DNA from: DASZFV01 sp036494575
Lineage (GTDB): Bacteria > Myxococcota_A > Polyangia > Fen-1088
Direction: 5' to 3'
Length of the DNA stretch: 64,000 nt
Assembly: GCA_036494575.1 (NCBI GenBank)
Contig: DASXOE010000083.1
Coordinates: forward strand, 1-64,000
Below, in pieces: positions 26,431 through 36,816 of the stretch; within the stretch, counting starts at the first letter, position 1; the number at the start of each line of letters is the position of its first letter. Both the position numbers and the translations under genes were made by a program. The notes beneath the pieces are model-generated. The model did not search any database. It was not told the DNA's origin and saw only the letters and a list, made by a program, of their open reading frames with translations.

Positions 26431-27032
26431 GAGTCACGCTCGCTCGGGAGGGCGATGGCCCGCCGCAGGGTGTGGAGGGCGCGTGCCAGGCGCGATTTGA
26501 CGGTCCCGACGGGAACGCCGAGAAGCTGGGCGCACTCCGTGGCCGACAGGCCCTCGAAGTAGGCGGAGTCCAGCACGGCACGCAGATCGCCCGGCAGCTC
26601 TGCGAGGAGACCCTGCACGCGAGCGCCGTCGACGGTGGCCTGGATGCCGGGCGTCGCCATGGACTCGTCGAGCTCGACGTCGAGGGCGATCTCATCCATG
26701 GCGCGCGCGTCGCGCGCGGACCGGCCCAAGCGATCGAGCGCCCGCGAGCGCGTCCGCACGAGCAGCCAAGCGCGCACCGTCCCGCGCTCGGGGCTGAACG
26801 AGGCGGCGTGTTGCCACACCTCGATGAACACGTCGTGCACGAGATCCTCGGCGGCCGCTTGCTCGCGCAGCATGCGCTTGGCGACGCCCAAGACGATGGG
26901 CGCGTGCAGGTCGTAAAGGGCGCCCAGCGCCGCCCGGTCGCCGCTCGCCACGGCCGCGACGAGCTCGGCGTCCGGCTCGGCCCTCGCGCCGTCGGTCCGC
27001 CCCACCCGGGCCCGCCGCTCTTCCCCCAACAT
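26427..27032 (-). CDS. ECF-family RNA polymerase sigma factor
   Basis: Group 4 sigma-70 factor directing RNA polymerase to a small regulon, probably for oxidative or photo-oxidative stress given its cupin partner. The ATG at 27032 gives 201 residues; an in-frame ATG at 27077 is possible. Region 2: ALGALYDLHAPIVLGVAKRML, AAEDLVHDVFIEVWQHAASF and ERGTVRAWLLVRTRSRALDRLGR. Region 4: LAELPGDLRAVLDSAYFEGL, then the helix-turn-helix SATECAQLLGVPVGTVKSRLARAL. It ends in a four-base overlap with the ChrR-like cupin gene. The 227 bases between it and the divergent lipoprotein presumably hold an autoregulated promoter; I could not identify a convincing one. Confidence 0.92.
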   Translation of the reverse strand: MLGEERRARVGRTDGARAEPDAELVAAVASGDRAALGALYDLHAPIVLGVAKRMLREQAAAEDLVHDVFIEVWQHAASFSPERGTVRAWLLVRTRSRALDRLGRSARDARAMDEIALDVELDESMATPGIQATVDGARVQGLLAELPGDLRAVLDSAYFEGLSATECAQLLGVPVGTVKSRLARALHTLRRAIALPSERDS

Positions 27033-27259
27033 CGGCGCCCAACCTAGCAGCGCGGGCGCGGACGCGACAAGGGCCATGTTCGCTGTACGCCGGGGACGGG
27101 CCGACAGATCGGCGCAATCCATTTCGGTCCATCCATTTGGGCCCCGGCGCAGTGCGCTGCGTCGGGTTTTGAGCCGATCCCGTCGGGGATTCGTCTGTGT
27201 GTGCGGCTTTGAGCGGGCGTGTTAGCCTGAATTTTCGCCCACCGATCGAGGAGGAAACG

Positions 27260-28204
27260 ATGAAGATGAAGCGAAGCGCAGCACCCACGCTTCTTTTGTC
27301 GCTGGTGGCGGTGGTCGAGCTCGGCGCTTGCTCGGGCGGTGCCTCGAGCGGACGGACCTCCGGCGCCGCCGGCATGACGGGCGCCGCCGGAGCGGCGGCT
27401 GGCGCCGCGGGTGCGGCGGGCTCGACCGGCGGCGCGGGCACGACCGGTGATGCCGGCGCGACCGGGAGCGCCGGAATCAGTGGCGGCGCGGGCACGGGCG
27501 AGGCGGGTACGACTGGCGCGGCCGGCGCGACGGGCGCGGCCGGAACACCCGCCGCCGACGGGTCCGCGGACACAGGCACAGGCTCGGACGTCACGCCCCT
27601 CAGCGGCACCGTGAAGCTCATGGTCCTCGGATCCTCGAACGAGCGTGGCACCTGCTGGCGCGCGTACCTGCAGCGCGATCTGCAGATGAACAACATCACC
27701 AACTTCGACTTCGTCGGCGAGCAGAACATCGGCCCGAGCTGCGCCGGCGTCACGACGTACGACAAGGACGTGCAGGCTCCGCAGGACGGCATCATCATCA
27801 CCGGCCTGCCGGCCAGCACCTACGCGGGCTGGTTCAAGGCGAACACGCCGCAGATCGCGCTCATGCACTTCGGCGGAGCCGACCTGCTGGCCAACATGCC
27901 CGTCGACGGGGTCATGACGGCCTACACGACGCTGCTCGGGGAATTGCGCAAAGCGAACCCGAACGCCGTCCTCCTCATCGCGCAGCACACGCCCGAGGGC
28001 AAGGACGCGGTCCTCACGCTCAACGCCGACATCGCGAAGTGGGCCACGCAGAACACCACGGCGCAGTCTCCCGTGATCGCGGTCGACCTCTACACCGGCA
28101 TCCTTCCCTCCGACCAAACGGACGGGGTTCACCTGAACCTATCGGGCTCGCAGAAGGTGGCGGATCGCTTCCTTGCGGCGCTCAAGCCGTTCTTCAAGCC
28201 ATAA
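27260..28204 (+). CDS. Lipoprotein with Gly-X-X repeat linker and SGNH-hydrolase domain
   Basis: 314-residue predicted lipoprotein: signal peptide with lipobox ELGACSGG, then about 75 residues of glycine-led triplets (GAAGMTGAAGAAAGAAG and similar), then a globular domain from about residue 115. That domain fits the SGNH/GDSL esterase pattern: block I at VKLMVLGSSNERG with a candidate serine, a block III-like segment ALMHFGGADLLAN, and block V DGVHLNLSGSQKVADRF with the Asp-x-x-His pair. Typical substrates are acetylated or acylated sugars. The ATG at 27260 is set by a strong GAGGAGGA at 27248-27255. Upstream in-frame starts lie before the Shine-Dalgarno. It stands alone, divergent from the ECF gene. 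Confidence 0.85.
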   Translation: MKMKRSAAPTLLLSLVAVVELGACSGGASSGRTSGAAGMTGAAGAAAGAAGAAGSTGGAGTTGDAGATGSAGISGGAGTGEAGTTGAAGATGAAGTPAADGSADTGTGSDVTPLSGTVKLMVLGSSNERGTCWRAYLQRDLQMNNITNFDFVGEQNIGPSCAGVTTYDKDVQAPQDGIIITGLPASTYAGWFKANTPQIALMHFGGADLLANMPVDGVMTAYTTLLGELRKANPNAVLLIAQHTPEGKDAVLTLNADIAKWATQNTTAQSPVIAVDLYTGILPSDQTDGVHLNLSGSQKVADRFLAALKPFFKP

Positions 28205-28276
28205 ACGCGGCCCGCGACCGAGTCGAGTCGACAGGTCGACACTTGACGGTGCGGCGCGCGCCCCCACTTTTGGGGG

Positions 28277-28459
28277 ATGAACAAAGATCAAACGTCCGGG
28301 GCCGCGCAGAACGTCAAGGGCCGCGTCAAGCAGGCCGCGGGTGTCCTCAGCGGCAACTCGGACAAAGAGTCCCAAGGCGCTTCCGAACGCGCGACGGGCG
28401 CCGCGCGCAAGGTGGTGGGTGATCTCAAGCACAAGCTGGCCAAGAAGATCGATCGGTGA
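28277..28459 (+). CDS. CsbD family stress protein
   Basis: A 60-residue, highly charged protein with the CsbD signature: start MNKDQTSGAAQNVKGRVKQA, a GVLSGN turn, then ASERATGAARKVVGDLKHKL and a lysine tail. CsbD-type proteins are small, hydrophilic, stress-induced (sigma-B in Bacillus) and of unknown mechanism. Length and glycine/alanine positions match well. It stands between the lipoprotein and the ABC exporter with its own short upstream gap of 72 bases. No obvious terminator follows. Confidence 0.9.
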   Translation: MNKDQTSGAAQNVKGRVKQAAGVLSGNSDKESQGASERATGAARKVVGDLKHKLAKKIDR

Positions 28460-28567
28460 GCGTGCGCCGTGTCGACGGGCCGTCGGCTCCGGTAGTGACC
28501 GCAACGTGGCGTACCGCCTGAGCACGGAAGAGCGGAAGGCCTCGACGGAGCCCGCCGGATGGTCAAC

Positions 28568-30448
28568 CTATCGATACCCGGCCGCCTGCAACTTGAAAAG
28601 CTGCGCGTAGCGCGCGCCCGCCGCCAGAAGGTCGGCGTGCGAGCCGTCTTCGATGACGCGGCCGTGCTCGAGCACGAGGATGCGGTCGGCCATGCGCACG
28701 GTTGGGAAACGGTGCGAGATCAGGATCGCCGTGCGGCCTTTCGTGAGCTGGCGGAAGCGCTCGAAGACGGCGTGCTCGGCTTCGGCGTCCAGGGCCGCTG
28801 TCGGCTCGTCGAGGATCAAGATGTCCGCTTCGTCGCGCATGAACGCGCGCGCGAGGGCGACCTTTTGCCATTGGCCGCCCGAGAGCTCGGCGCCGCCCTT
28901 GAACCAGCGGCCGAGCTGCGTGTCGAGGCCCTGGGTCAGGCCGCTCACGAGCTCGCGCGCGCCGCCCTGCTCGACGGCCCGCTGTACGCGCAGATCGTCG
29001 GCGAGGTGCTCGACGCTGCCGAAGGCGACGTTCTCGCGCGCGAGCAGCTGGTACTGGTTGAAGTCCTGGAAGATGACGCCGATGCGGCGGCGCAGGTCCT
29101 CCTCGTTCCAGTCGCGCAGGTCTCGGCCGTCGAGGCGCACGCGGCCCTCGGTGGGCCGGTAGAGGCCGGCGAGGAGCTTGATGAACGTCGTCTTGCCGGC
29201 CCCGTTCTCGCCGACGAGCGCGAGGCTCTGCCCCTTCGGCAGAAACAGGTCGATGCCGCGCAAGGCCCAGCCGTCCGCGTCGGGATAACGGAACCCCACG
29301 CCCTCGAAGCGGATGCCCTCCTCGCCGAGCACCGCCGTCGCGGGCGCCGCCGCGCCGGGGCCGCGGTCGGTCGGCGCCGCGCGCGGCGTGGGGATGGCGA
29401 GGAACTCGAACAGGTTCGACATGTAGAGCGTGTCCTCGTACATGCCGCCCACAGCCGTGAGGATCGACTGGAACGCCTGCTGCCCCTGGCGAAAGGCCGC
29501 GAGGTAGAGCGTCATGTCGCCGAGCGAGAGCGCGGCGCGCGCCGCCGCGACGACGATGAGCGCGTAGCAGCCATAGAAGACCAGCGTGCTCACGAGCGAG
29601 AGCAAGTAGGCCCAGACCGCGCGGCGCGTGGCGAGGCTCTTGTCCTCGTCGTAGAAGCGCTCGGCCAGGTCGCGGTAGCGCGCGAGCAGGAGCGGGCCGA
29701 GGCCGAAGAGCTTCACCTCTTTGGCGTGCTCGTCGTTGGCCATGACGTACTCGAGGTAGTTGAGGCGGCGGGCGTCGGGCGAGCGCCAGTTGCGCAGGCG
29801 GAAGGCCGCGCCCGAAAAACGCGCCTCGGCGATGAAGGCCGGCACGGTCGCCGCGAGCAGCGCCACCACCATCCAGCCCGAGAAGCGCACGAGCAGCGCG
29901 ACGTAGCCGGCGAGCGTGAGCGCGTTGCGGAGGAGCTGGAAGTTGCCTTGGATGAGAGAGAGCGGGCGCGACGAGGCCTCGCGGCGCGCGCGCGTGAGCT
30001 TGTCGTAGAACTCCGGGTCCTCGAAGTGACGGAGGTCGAGCTGCAGCGCCTTCTCGAGGATCGCGACGTTGACGTCGATGCCGAGGCGCGAGCCCACCAG
30101 CTGGCGCACGAGGCCGAGCGCCCGCTCGAGCAGCGCACTGCCGCCCACGGCGAGGAGCTCGAGCAGCACGAGGCGCACCGTGCGCGCGACGGCGGCGTCG
30201 CGCGCCACGCCGGGCGCGGCGGCGTGCGCCGCGATCACGGCGTCGATGATGAGCTTGCCGACGTAGACCACGGCCGGAGGCAACGCGGCCGCCAGCACCG
30301 TGAGCACGCCGAGCGCCGCCGTGCCGCCGGGCGACGAGCGCCACACGAGCCCGAGCGTCTGGCGCGACTGCGAGAAGCTCGCGCGCAGGCGCGCGACGAC
30401 GCCGACGGAGGGCGGCGGCGGCGGCGGAATGGGGTGGGGCGGGGGCAT
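28568..30448 (-). CDS. ABC exporter, fused permease and ATPase
   Basis: A 626-residue half-transporter, acting as a dimer in the inner membrane to export a lipid, peptide or drug. After a proline-rich start (PPPHPIPPPPPP) the permease part (about residues 20-340) has five or six helices, with ALPPAVVYVGKLIIDAVIAA as the first. The nucleotide-binding part has Walker A GENGAGKTTFIKLL, the Q-loop IGVIFQDFNQYQ, signature ELSGGQWQKVALARAF, Walker B DILILDEPTAALD and the switch histidine in ILISHRF. LSGGQW instead of LSGGQR/Q is a slight variant. The gene is monocistronic, and its neighbour at the 5' end is a divergent DUF3455 gene 41 bases away. Substrate unknown. Confidence 0.92.
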   Translation of the reverse strand: MPPPHPIPPPPPPSVGVVARLRASFSQSRQTLGLVWRSSPGGTAALGVLTVLAAALPPAVVYVGKLIIDAVIAAHAAAPGVARDAAVARTVRLVLLELLAVGGSALLERALGLVRQLVGSRLGIDVNVAILEKALQLDLRHFEDPEFYDKLTRARREASSRPLSLIQGNFQLLRNALTLAGYVALLVRFSGWMVVALLAATVPAFIAEARFSGAAFRLRNWRSPDARRLNYLEYVMANDEHAKEVKLFGLGPLLLARYRDLAERFYDEDKSLATRRAVWAYLLSLVSTLVFYGCYALIVVAAARAALSLGDMTLYLAAFRQGQQAFQSILTAVGGMYEDTLYMSNLFEFLAIPTPRAAPTDRGPGAAAPATAVLGEEGIRFEGVGFRYPDADGWALRGIDLFLPKGQSLALVGENGAGKTTFIKLLAGLYRPTEGRVRLDGRDLRDWNEEDLRRRIGVIFQDFNQYQLLARENVAFGSVEHLADDLRVQRAVEQGGARELVSGLTQGLDTQLGRWFKGGAELSGGQWQKVALARAFMRDEADILILDEPTAALDAEAEHAVFERFRQLTKGRTAILISHRFPTVRMADRILVLEHGRVIEDGSHADLLAAGARYAQLFKLQAAGYR

Positions 30449-30489
30449 GCGGGCTTCACTCTAGCGCGCGGCGCGCGCCCGGGACGGGT

Positions 30490-31137
30490 ATGCTCCGCCG
30501 CATGACGTGCCGCGCGCGGATGATCTGCGAAGGGACGTTGGTGGCTGGCGTGCTGGCGGCGGGAGCGGCGGGGTGCGCGAGCACGGGCGCCGCGTCGACA
30601 GCGGCGCCCGCGCCTCCTGGGGCCGGCGTCGCCTCGAGCGCGGCGTCGCCGGCGGTCGCGGCGCAGGCGCCGCCTTCCGTGCCGCCCGCGATCATGGTTC
30701 CGGAGACGGCCCAGGTGACGGCGCGTTTTCATGCCGTGGGCGCGCAGGTCTACGCGTGCGGCGCCGGCCCCGCCGGAGGCGAGCCCGCCTACGCCTGGAC
30801 TTTGAAGAAGCCGGACGCGACGCTGTCAGGCGACGACGGCCACGCCGCCGGCACGCATGGCGCCGGGCCGAGCTGGACGTCGACCGACGGCAGCTCCGTC
30901 GTGGGCAAGAAGCTCGCGCAGGCCGACGCGCCCGCGGGCGACGCCATTCCCTGGTTGCTCGTCGGCGCCGTATCCACGACCGGCGCGGGCGTCTTCTCTG
31001 GCGTGACCTACATTCAACGAGTCGCCACGAGCGGCGGCAAGGCGCCCGGTTCGGGCTGCGGCCCCGACACCGTGAACGCCGAGACGCGCGTGCCGTACGC
31101 GGCCGAATATTATTTCTTCCGCGGCGGCAAGCCGTAG
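30490..31137 (+). CDS. DUF3455 domain lipoprotein
   Basis: 215-residue predicted lipoprotein: signal helix with lipobox LAAGAAGCAST, an Ala/Pro linker, then a DUF3455 domain from about residue 75. The domain is recognisable by QVYACGAGPAGGEPAYAWTL, the sequence KPDATLSGDDGHAAGTHGAG, PSWTSTDGSSVVGK, AIPWLLVGAVSTTGAGVFSG, VTYIQRVATSGGKAPGSGC, and the end RVPYAAEYYFF. DUF3455 proteins are secreted proteins of bacteria and fungi without a known role. Starts at 30490, 30502 and 30520 are all possible; the last still leaves a full signal sequence. Its neighbours are a divergent ABC exporter and a converging lipoprotein gene 14 bases away. Confidence 0.85.
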   Translation: MLRRMTCRARMICEGTLVAGVLAAGAAGCASTGAASTAAPAPPGAGVASSAASPAVAAQAPPSVPPAIMVPETAQVTARFHAVGAQVYACGAGPAGGEPAYAWTLKKPDATLSGDDGHAAGTHGAGPSWTSTDGSSVVGKKLAQADAPAGDAIPWLLVGAVSTTGAGVFSGVTYIQRVATSGGKAPGSGCGPDTVNAETRVPYAAEYYFFRGGKP

Positions 31138-31151
31138 CGCTCCCGAGCCTC

Positions 31152-31751
31152 TCATTCGAACGCGCCGGGCGCGCCCCAGAACGGGCTGTCGATCTGGCAC
31201 GAGAACCTCGAGCCCGACTGCTCCGTCCAGGTCATCGTCCCCTTCAGTTGGGCGATGAAGGCGCGGTTCGTCGTATCGACGCGAGAGAAGGTGATGGCGC
31301 CGACGAAACCCGACACGCTCGCGCTCATCCCAGCCACGCTGATCGGTCGGCCCGCGATCGCTCCTGGCGGCAGCGGAAACGAGATCGGCTCGGTCGGTTG
31401 CGCGATGACCTGGGAGAGCGGCAGGAGGAAGGACCAGGTGATGGGATGGCCGGCTGTCGCCAGCGTGCACTCGACCTCGTGGCCTCCAATGCCAGAACCC
31501 CCGCCTCCGAGGTTCTGACCAACGAGGCACGGGTTGTCGAAGGCGAGCGTGCCAATTCCGTCGTCGCAGGTCATGGCGAGCTCGGCGGGCGCCTGCGTGA
31601 GATCGATCGGCCCGAACGTGGCCGCGGTTGCTCCGCCCGCGTCGGAGCCGTCGGGCGGCAACAACAGATTCTGCCGTCCGCCGCAGCCGAGGAGTGACGC
31701 CATCATCGATGCCGCGACGCAAACGGGCCACGTCCGCTTCATGGTCAGCAT
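31152..31751 (-). CDS. Lipoprotein of unknown function
   Basis: About 199 residues starting MLTMKRTWPVCV, with a signal sequence and lipobox SLLGCGGRQN. The mature part is beta-rich and polar; it has four cysteines (in MTCDDGIG, NPCLVGQN, VECTLATAG and RFSCQIDSP), so two disulfides in the envelope are likely. ATG at 31742 (MKRTW) is nine bases inside and equally acceptable. I recognise no family. The gene converges on the DUF3455 gene and is divergent from the GNAT gene, 69 bases apart. Confidence 0.75.
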   Translation of the reverse strand: MLTMKRTWPVCVAASMMASLLGCGGRQNLLLPPDGSDAGGATAATFGPIDLTQAPAELAMTCDDGIGTLAFDNPCLVGQNLGGGGSGIGGHEVECTLATAGHPITWSFLLPLSQVIAQPTEPISFPLPPGAIAGRPISVAGMSASVSGFVGAITFSRVDTTNRAFIAQLKGTMTWTEQSGSRFSCQIDSPFWGAPGAFE

Positions 31752-31820
31752 GTTAGCTCGTTCGTGGCGCCGCGGCAGCGGGGCGGCGCGGGCGCGCGTG
31801 GTCTGGGATACTGGGGCGCG

Positions 31821-32339
31821 ATGAAGAGCACACCCGAGGCCCCGACGAGGCGTCCGCCCTTCCTCGAGCCACGCGCGGTGCGCTTCGAGGACGTGGCGGA
31901 GATCCTGCGGGTCGTCGGCCGGGCCATCGCGCTCGGATGCCGCGATCACTACGACGCCGCGCAGAGGGCCGCCGTCTTCGCGAGCTATGCGAGCGTGCTG
32001 TTCGTCGAGGCGCTCGGGCCGTACGAGGCGGTCGTCGCCGAGGTCGAAGGCCGGATCGTCGCGTACGCGCAGCTAGACGCCGCGACCAGCCGGCTGCGCG
32101 CCTTGTTCGTCGACGCCGAGTGCCAGGGCCACGGCGTGGGGCGCGCCTTGCTGGCCGACGTCGAGGCGCGCGCCGCGCGGCGCGGCTGCGCGCGCCTGCA
32201 CGGCGCGATGTCGCTGAACGCCGTCGCGTTCTACGCGCGCGCCGGCTTCCGCGCCTTGGGCGGCGAGGAGCGCCTCATGTCCGCGTCGGAGGGCGTCCCT
32301 ATCTCCGTCGTTCGCATGGAGAAGCGGCTGCGCGCCTGA
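31821..32339 (+). CDS. GNAT family N-acetyltransferase
   Basis: 172-residue acetyl-CoA-dependent acetyltransferase of the GNAT fold; substrate unknown. The acetyl-CoA site is DAECQGHGVGRALLADVEARA (Q/RxxGxG/A), preceded by the strand SRLRALFVDA and followed by RLHGAMSLNAVAFYARAGFRALG, in which NAVAFYARAGF is the usual motif B. The sequence RAIALGCRDHYDAAQRAAVFAS near the N-terminus resembles the subgroup acting on small molecules. The ATG at 31821 begins close to the fold; upstream in-frame sequence is low-complexity. Confidence 0.88.
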   Translation: MKSTPEAPTRRPPFLEPRAVRFEDVAEILRVVGRAIALGCRDHYDAAQRAAVFASYASVLFVEALGPYEAVVAEVEGRIVAYAQLDAATSRLRALFVDAECQGHGVGRALLADVEARAARRGCARLHGAMSLNAVAFYARAGFRALGGEERLMSASEGVPISVVRMEKRLRA

Positions 32340-32431
32340 GTCTTCGAGTCGCCGCGCCGGCGAGGCTCGATTGCGTGGTGGAGACGATCGCGCGGTGGTA
32401 CGTTGCGCCTCGCCCTCGTGAGACGACGACG

Positions 32432-33676
32432 ATGACACGATGGATGTGGCTCGGCGCGGCTGCGGCGCTCGTCGGCTCGGAGCCCGCTTTCGCCGAGACA
32501 GCCCCCGTCGCGCCGGAGACGCCGCTCGCGCCGCGCCCCTACTCGGGCTGGGAGCTCGGCGCCACGGGCGAGACGGTCTTCGAGCACACGCGCGCCGGCC
32601 TGCGCGATCCCCACTTCGGGATGCGGCTCTATCGCGACGACGGCGTCCCCGGCGCGCTGCACGAAGTCTCGAATCCCGACGCGCCCGGCTCCGACGCGCG
32701 CGCGGCGGCGCCCGACGGAAAGCACACCTTCTGGGACGTCGCCTTCGGCGAGCGGATGCCCGTCTTCACCTGGTACGACGTGAACCCGCAGCGCGCCCGC
32801 TACGCGCGCGGCGTGCAGGTGAACCTGGACGCGGGCGCCTTCATGCTCCTCGACTTCGACAGCCAGTCCTCGGGCGTCATCGACACCGACTTCCGCCTCG
32901 GCACCTCGGTCGACTTCCGTCCGTGGTGGGACGGCTGGGAGCACCTGTCGCTCTCGGCGGGGTTCTTCCACGAGAGCACGCACCTCGGCGACGAATACGT
33001 CCTCTCAGCGGCCACGATCCAGGGCCAAACGACAGCGCCGGCGGCCAATCCAGCGCTGCCCTATCGCGCCAACCCGTCTTACGAGGCGCTCCCCGTCACC
33101 GCGAGCGTCGATCTGCCTCTCGGCGTCACGTCCCTCTCGGGCCGGCTCTATGGCGGCGCCTCGGCGTACTTCTTTAGCGCCCTTCCGAACGGCGCGTTTC
33201 CTTCGGAGTGGCGCGCCGGCGCCGAGCTGCGCTGGACGACCATCGACGGCTCGAACGCCAATGTCCACGCGCCCGAGGGGGCCTCGCTGCCCACGCGCGC
33301 CATCGCGAGCCTGCGCCGGCGTTCGACCGGCCTGCACCCCGGCGACAGCGCCGACGAAGCCGCCAAGAATCGCGCGAGCCGGTTTCGCCGGCGCCGCGGG
33401 GCCTTCGCCGCCGAGGCTGCGTACGAGCTCCTCTGCAAGCGGAGGTACGATCACGTCGGCGCCGAGCCCGGCCCCGCGACGTTCGTGGCCACGAACTCCT
33501 GGTGGCCCATCCAGCATGCCTCGGTCATGGCGTTTTACAACCTCGACACTGAGCGCTCCTCCTCCAACGCCGTGGGTGTGTCCCTCGATTGGATCGTGGG
33601 CCGCTCGCCGTTCGGGCAGCTCACCGAGTACACGCGCGTAAACGCGCTCGCGCTCGGGTTCTCCTACTACTGGTGA
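32432..33676 (+). CDS. DUF1207 family outer-membrane protein
   Basis: 414 residues with signal peptide (WLGAAAALVGSEPAFA). The mature part alternates short strands, typical of a beta-barrel. DUF1207-like features: GVQVNLDAGAFMLLDFDS, DTDFRLGTSVDFRPWWDG and SAGFFHESTHLGDEYVLS, the last closely resembling the family's histidine-containing strand. The end is LALGFSYYW, with a terminal aromatic as in barrel proteins. A basic stretch RASRFRRRRGAFAAEAAYE near residue 320 may be a periplasmic loop. The family has no established function. The ATG at 32432 gives a normal signal peptide. It converges on hisC with a five-base gap. Confidence 0.82.
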   Translation: MTRWMWLGAAAALVGSEPAFAETAPVAPETPLAPRPYSGWELGATGETVFEHTRAGLRDPHFGMRLYRDDGVPGALHEVSNPDAPGSDARAAAPDGKHTFWDVAFGERMPVFTWYDVNPQRARYARGVQVNLDAGAFMLLDFDSQSSGVIDTDFRLGTSVDFRPWWDGWEHLSLSAGFFHESTHLGDEYVLSAATIQGQTTAPAANPALPYRANPSYEALPVTASVDLPLGVTSLSGRLYGGASAYFFSALPNGAFPSEWRAGAELRWTTIDGSNANVHAPEGASLPTRAIASLRRRSTGLHPGDSADEAAKNRASRFRRRRGAFAAEAAYELLCKRRYDHVGAEPGPATFVATNSWWPIQHASVMAFYNLDTERSSSNAVGVSLDWIVGRSPFGQLTEYTRVNALALGFSYYW

Positions 33677-33681
33677 ACGCG

Positions 33682-34782
33682 TCAGGCCGGCAGGAGGATC
33701 GGTCGCAGCGCCGCGAGCAGCCGGTTGTTCTGGTCGGGCCGGCCCACGGTGATCCGCAGCTTCGTCCGCAGCTCGGGCGAGGACCACCAGCGCACGAGGA
33801 GGCTGGCATCCTTGAGCGCGCCGTAGGTGGCCTCGGCGCGGTCGCCGAATTCGACGAGCAAGAAGTTGGCGCGCGACTCCGGCCAGGTCAGGCCCAGCGT
33901 CGAGAGCTCGTGCTCGAGCCGCGCGCGCTCGTCGAGCGTGCCGCGCATGGCGTCTTCGTGGGCCTTGCGGTCTTCGAGCGCCGCCGTGCCGAGCGTCTGC
34001 GTGAGCGCATTGACGTTATAGCTGTCCTTGACCTTCATCATCTCGGCGATGAGGGGCGCGGCCGCGAACGTGAGCCCGAGCCGCGCGCCCGCCAGGCTGT
34101 AGCTCTTCGAGAACGTGCGCAGCACGACGACGTTCGCGTGCTCGCCGAGGTAAGGCAGCAGGCTCGCGTCGAGCCCGTCCGCGAGCGCGAAATCGATGTA
34201 GGCCTCGTCGACGACGACGATCGATTTGGCGGCGGCGTCGGCCAGCTTTCGCAGCTCGTCGACGGGAACCAGCGTCGCCGACGGGTTGTTGGGGTTCGCG
34301 AGGATGATCATCTTCGCGCGCTGCTTGGCGAGCTCGTGCGGCAGCTCCCAGCGCGTGCCCGTCTGCCGGAACGGCACCGTGACGAGCTTCGCGTCCTGGA
34401 TGGCGGCGAGCTGCTCATAGAGGCCGTAGGTCGGCCACGGGCAGGCGACGCGCTGGCCCCGGTCCAGAAACGTGCGGTACAGGATCGTGAGGCAGTCGTC
34501 GGAGCCGTTGCCGGCCAGGACCTGCTCGACGTTGACGCCGTAGCGCGCGGCGGCGGCCTCGCGCAGCCGGAGCGCGGCCGGGTCGGGGTAGAGGCGCACC
34601 GAATCGTCGGCGACGCTTGCGAGCGCCGCCATCACGCGCGGCGACGGCGGGTAAGCGCCCTCGTTCGTGTTGAGCTTGATGGCGTCGGGGATCTGCTCAC
34701 CGGGCGTGTAGCCGCGCATGGCGCGGATCGCGGGGCGAACGAGGGCGAGGGCCCTGTCGGCGTCGGTCTTTCCACCTGACAC
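33682..34782 (-). CDS. hisC: Histidinol-phosphate aminotransferase
   Basis: PLP enzyme (class I/II) for the imidazole-acetol-phosphate to histidinol-phosphate step of histidine synthesis; the family also covers related phenylalanine/tyrosine aminotransferases. I start at GTG 34782, giving 366 residues, family-typical: VRPAIRAMRGYTPGEQ then IKLNTNEGAYPPSP. Other motifs: VLAGNGSDDCLTILYRTFL, ANPNNPSATLVP, VVVDEAYIDFA, and the PLP lysine in LRTFSKSYSLAGARLG; the C-terminal arginine is in TKLRITVGRPDQN. No other his gene is in the window, so it is an isolated member. It starts 51 bases from the divergent NtrC-type gene. Confidence 0.92.
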   Translation of the reverse strand: MSGGKTDADRALALVRPAIRAMRGYTPGEQIPDAIKLNTNEGAYPPSPRVMAALASVADDSVRLYPDPAALRLREAAAARYGVNVEQVLAGNGSDDCLTILYRTFLDRGQRVACPWPTYGLYEQLAAIQDAKLVTVPFRQTGTRWELPHELAKQRAKMIILANPNNPSATLVPVDELRKLADAAAKSIVVVDEAYIDFALADGLDASLLPYLGEHANVVVLRTFSKSYSLAGARLGLTFAAAPLIAEMMKVKDSYNVNALTQTLGTAALEDRKAHEDAMRGTLDERARLEHELSTLGLTWPESRANFLLVEFGDRAEATYGALKDASLLVRWWSSPELRTKLRITVGRPDQNNRLLAALRPILLPA

Positions 34783-34833
34783 GCGCGATAGGCTATCCTG
34801 AGTGCCCTCGTTCCGCGAGGGGGAGCCCAAGCG

Positions 34834-36346
<1,513 letters not shown>

Positions 36347-36366
<20 letters not shown>

Positions 36367-36808
36367 GCTCGCGCGGGTTCCGGCGCTCGCGCTCGGGCTC
36401 GCGGCCGCCGTCGTCGCGGGCGGCGTGTTCCTCGGCTGCGCAGGTCACGCCGAGGCGCGGCGCCCCGCGCGCGCCTCGGACGCGGGCCGTGCGCGCGGCG
36501 CGGCCGACGTCGAGACGGGCCACGCCAGCTACTACGGCACGAAGTTCAACGGCCGTCGCACCGCCTCGGGCGAGCGCTACGATCCGCGCAAGCTCACGGC
36601 CGCGCACAAGTCGCTGCCCCTCGGCACGTGGATCCGCGTGACGCGCACCTCCGGCGGCAGCGACGGCCCCTCGATCGACGTGCGCGTCAACGATCGTTGC
36701 GGCTGCACTCACGGCCGCGTCGTCGACCTTTCGCAGGCCGCCGCCCAGCACCTGCACATGCTGAACGCCGGCGTCGTGCCGGTGCGCATCGAAGTCCTGC
36801 ACCGGTGA
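36347..36808 (+). CDS. RlpA-like septal ring/rare lipoprotein A
   Basis: RlpA proteins are lipoproteins with a double-psi beta-barrel; in some bacteria they cleave naked peptidoglycan strands at the septum. I choose GTG 36347 (153 residues): GGGAGG lies just upstream and the start gives a signal peptide with lipobox VFLGCAGH. A longer GTG at 36233 only adds low-complexity sequence over the regulator tail. The domain is clear: GHASYYGTKFNGRRTASGERYD, LTAAHKSLPLGTWIRVT, VRVNDRCGCTHGRVVDLSQAA, with the active-site-like aspartate. It lacks a SPOR domain. It overlaps the NtrC-type gene by 20 bases, suggesting co-transcription. Confidence 0.9.
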
Positions 36809-36816
36809 TCGAACCC

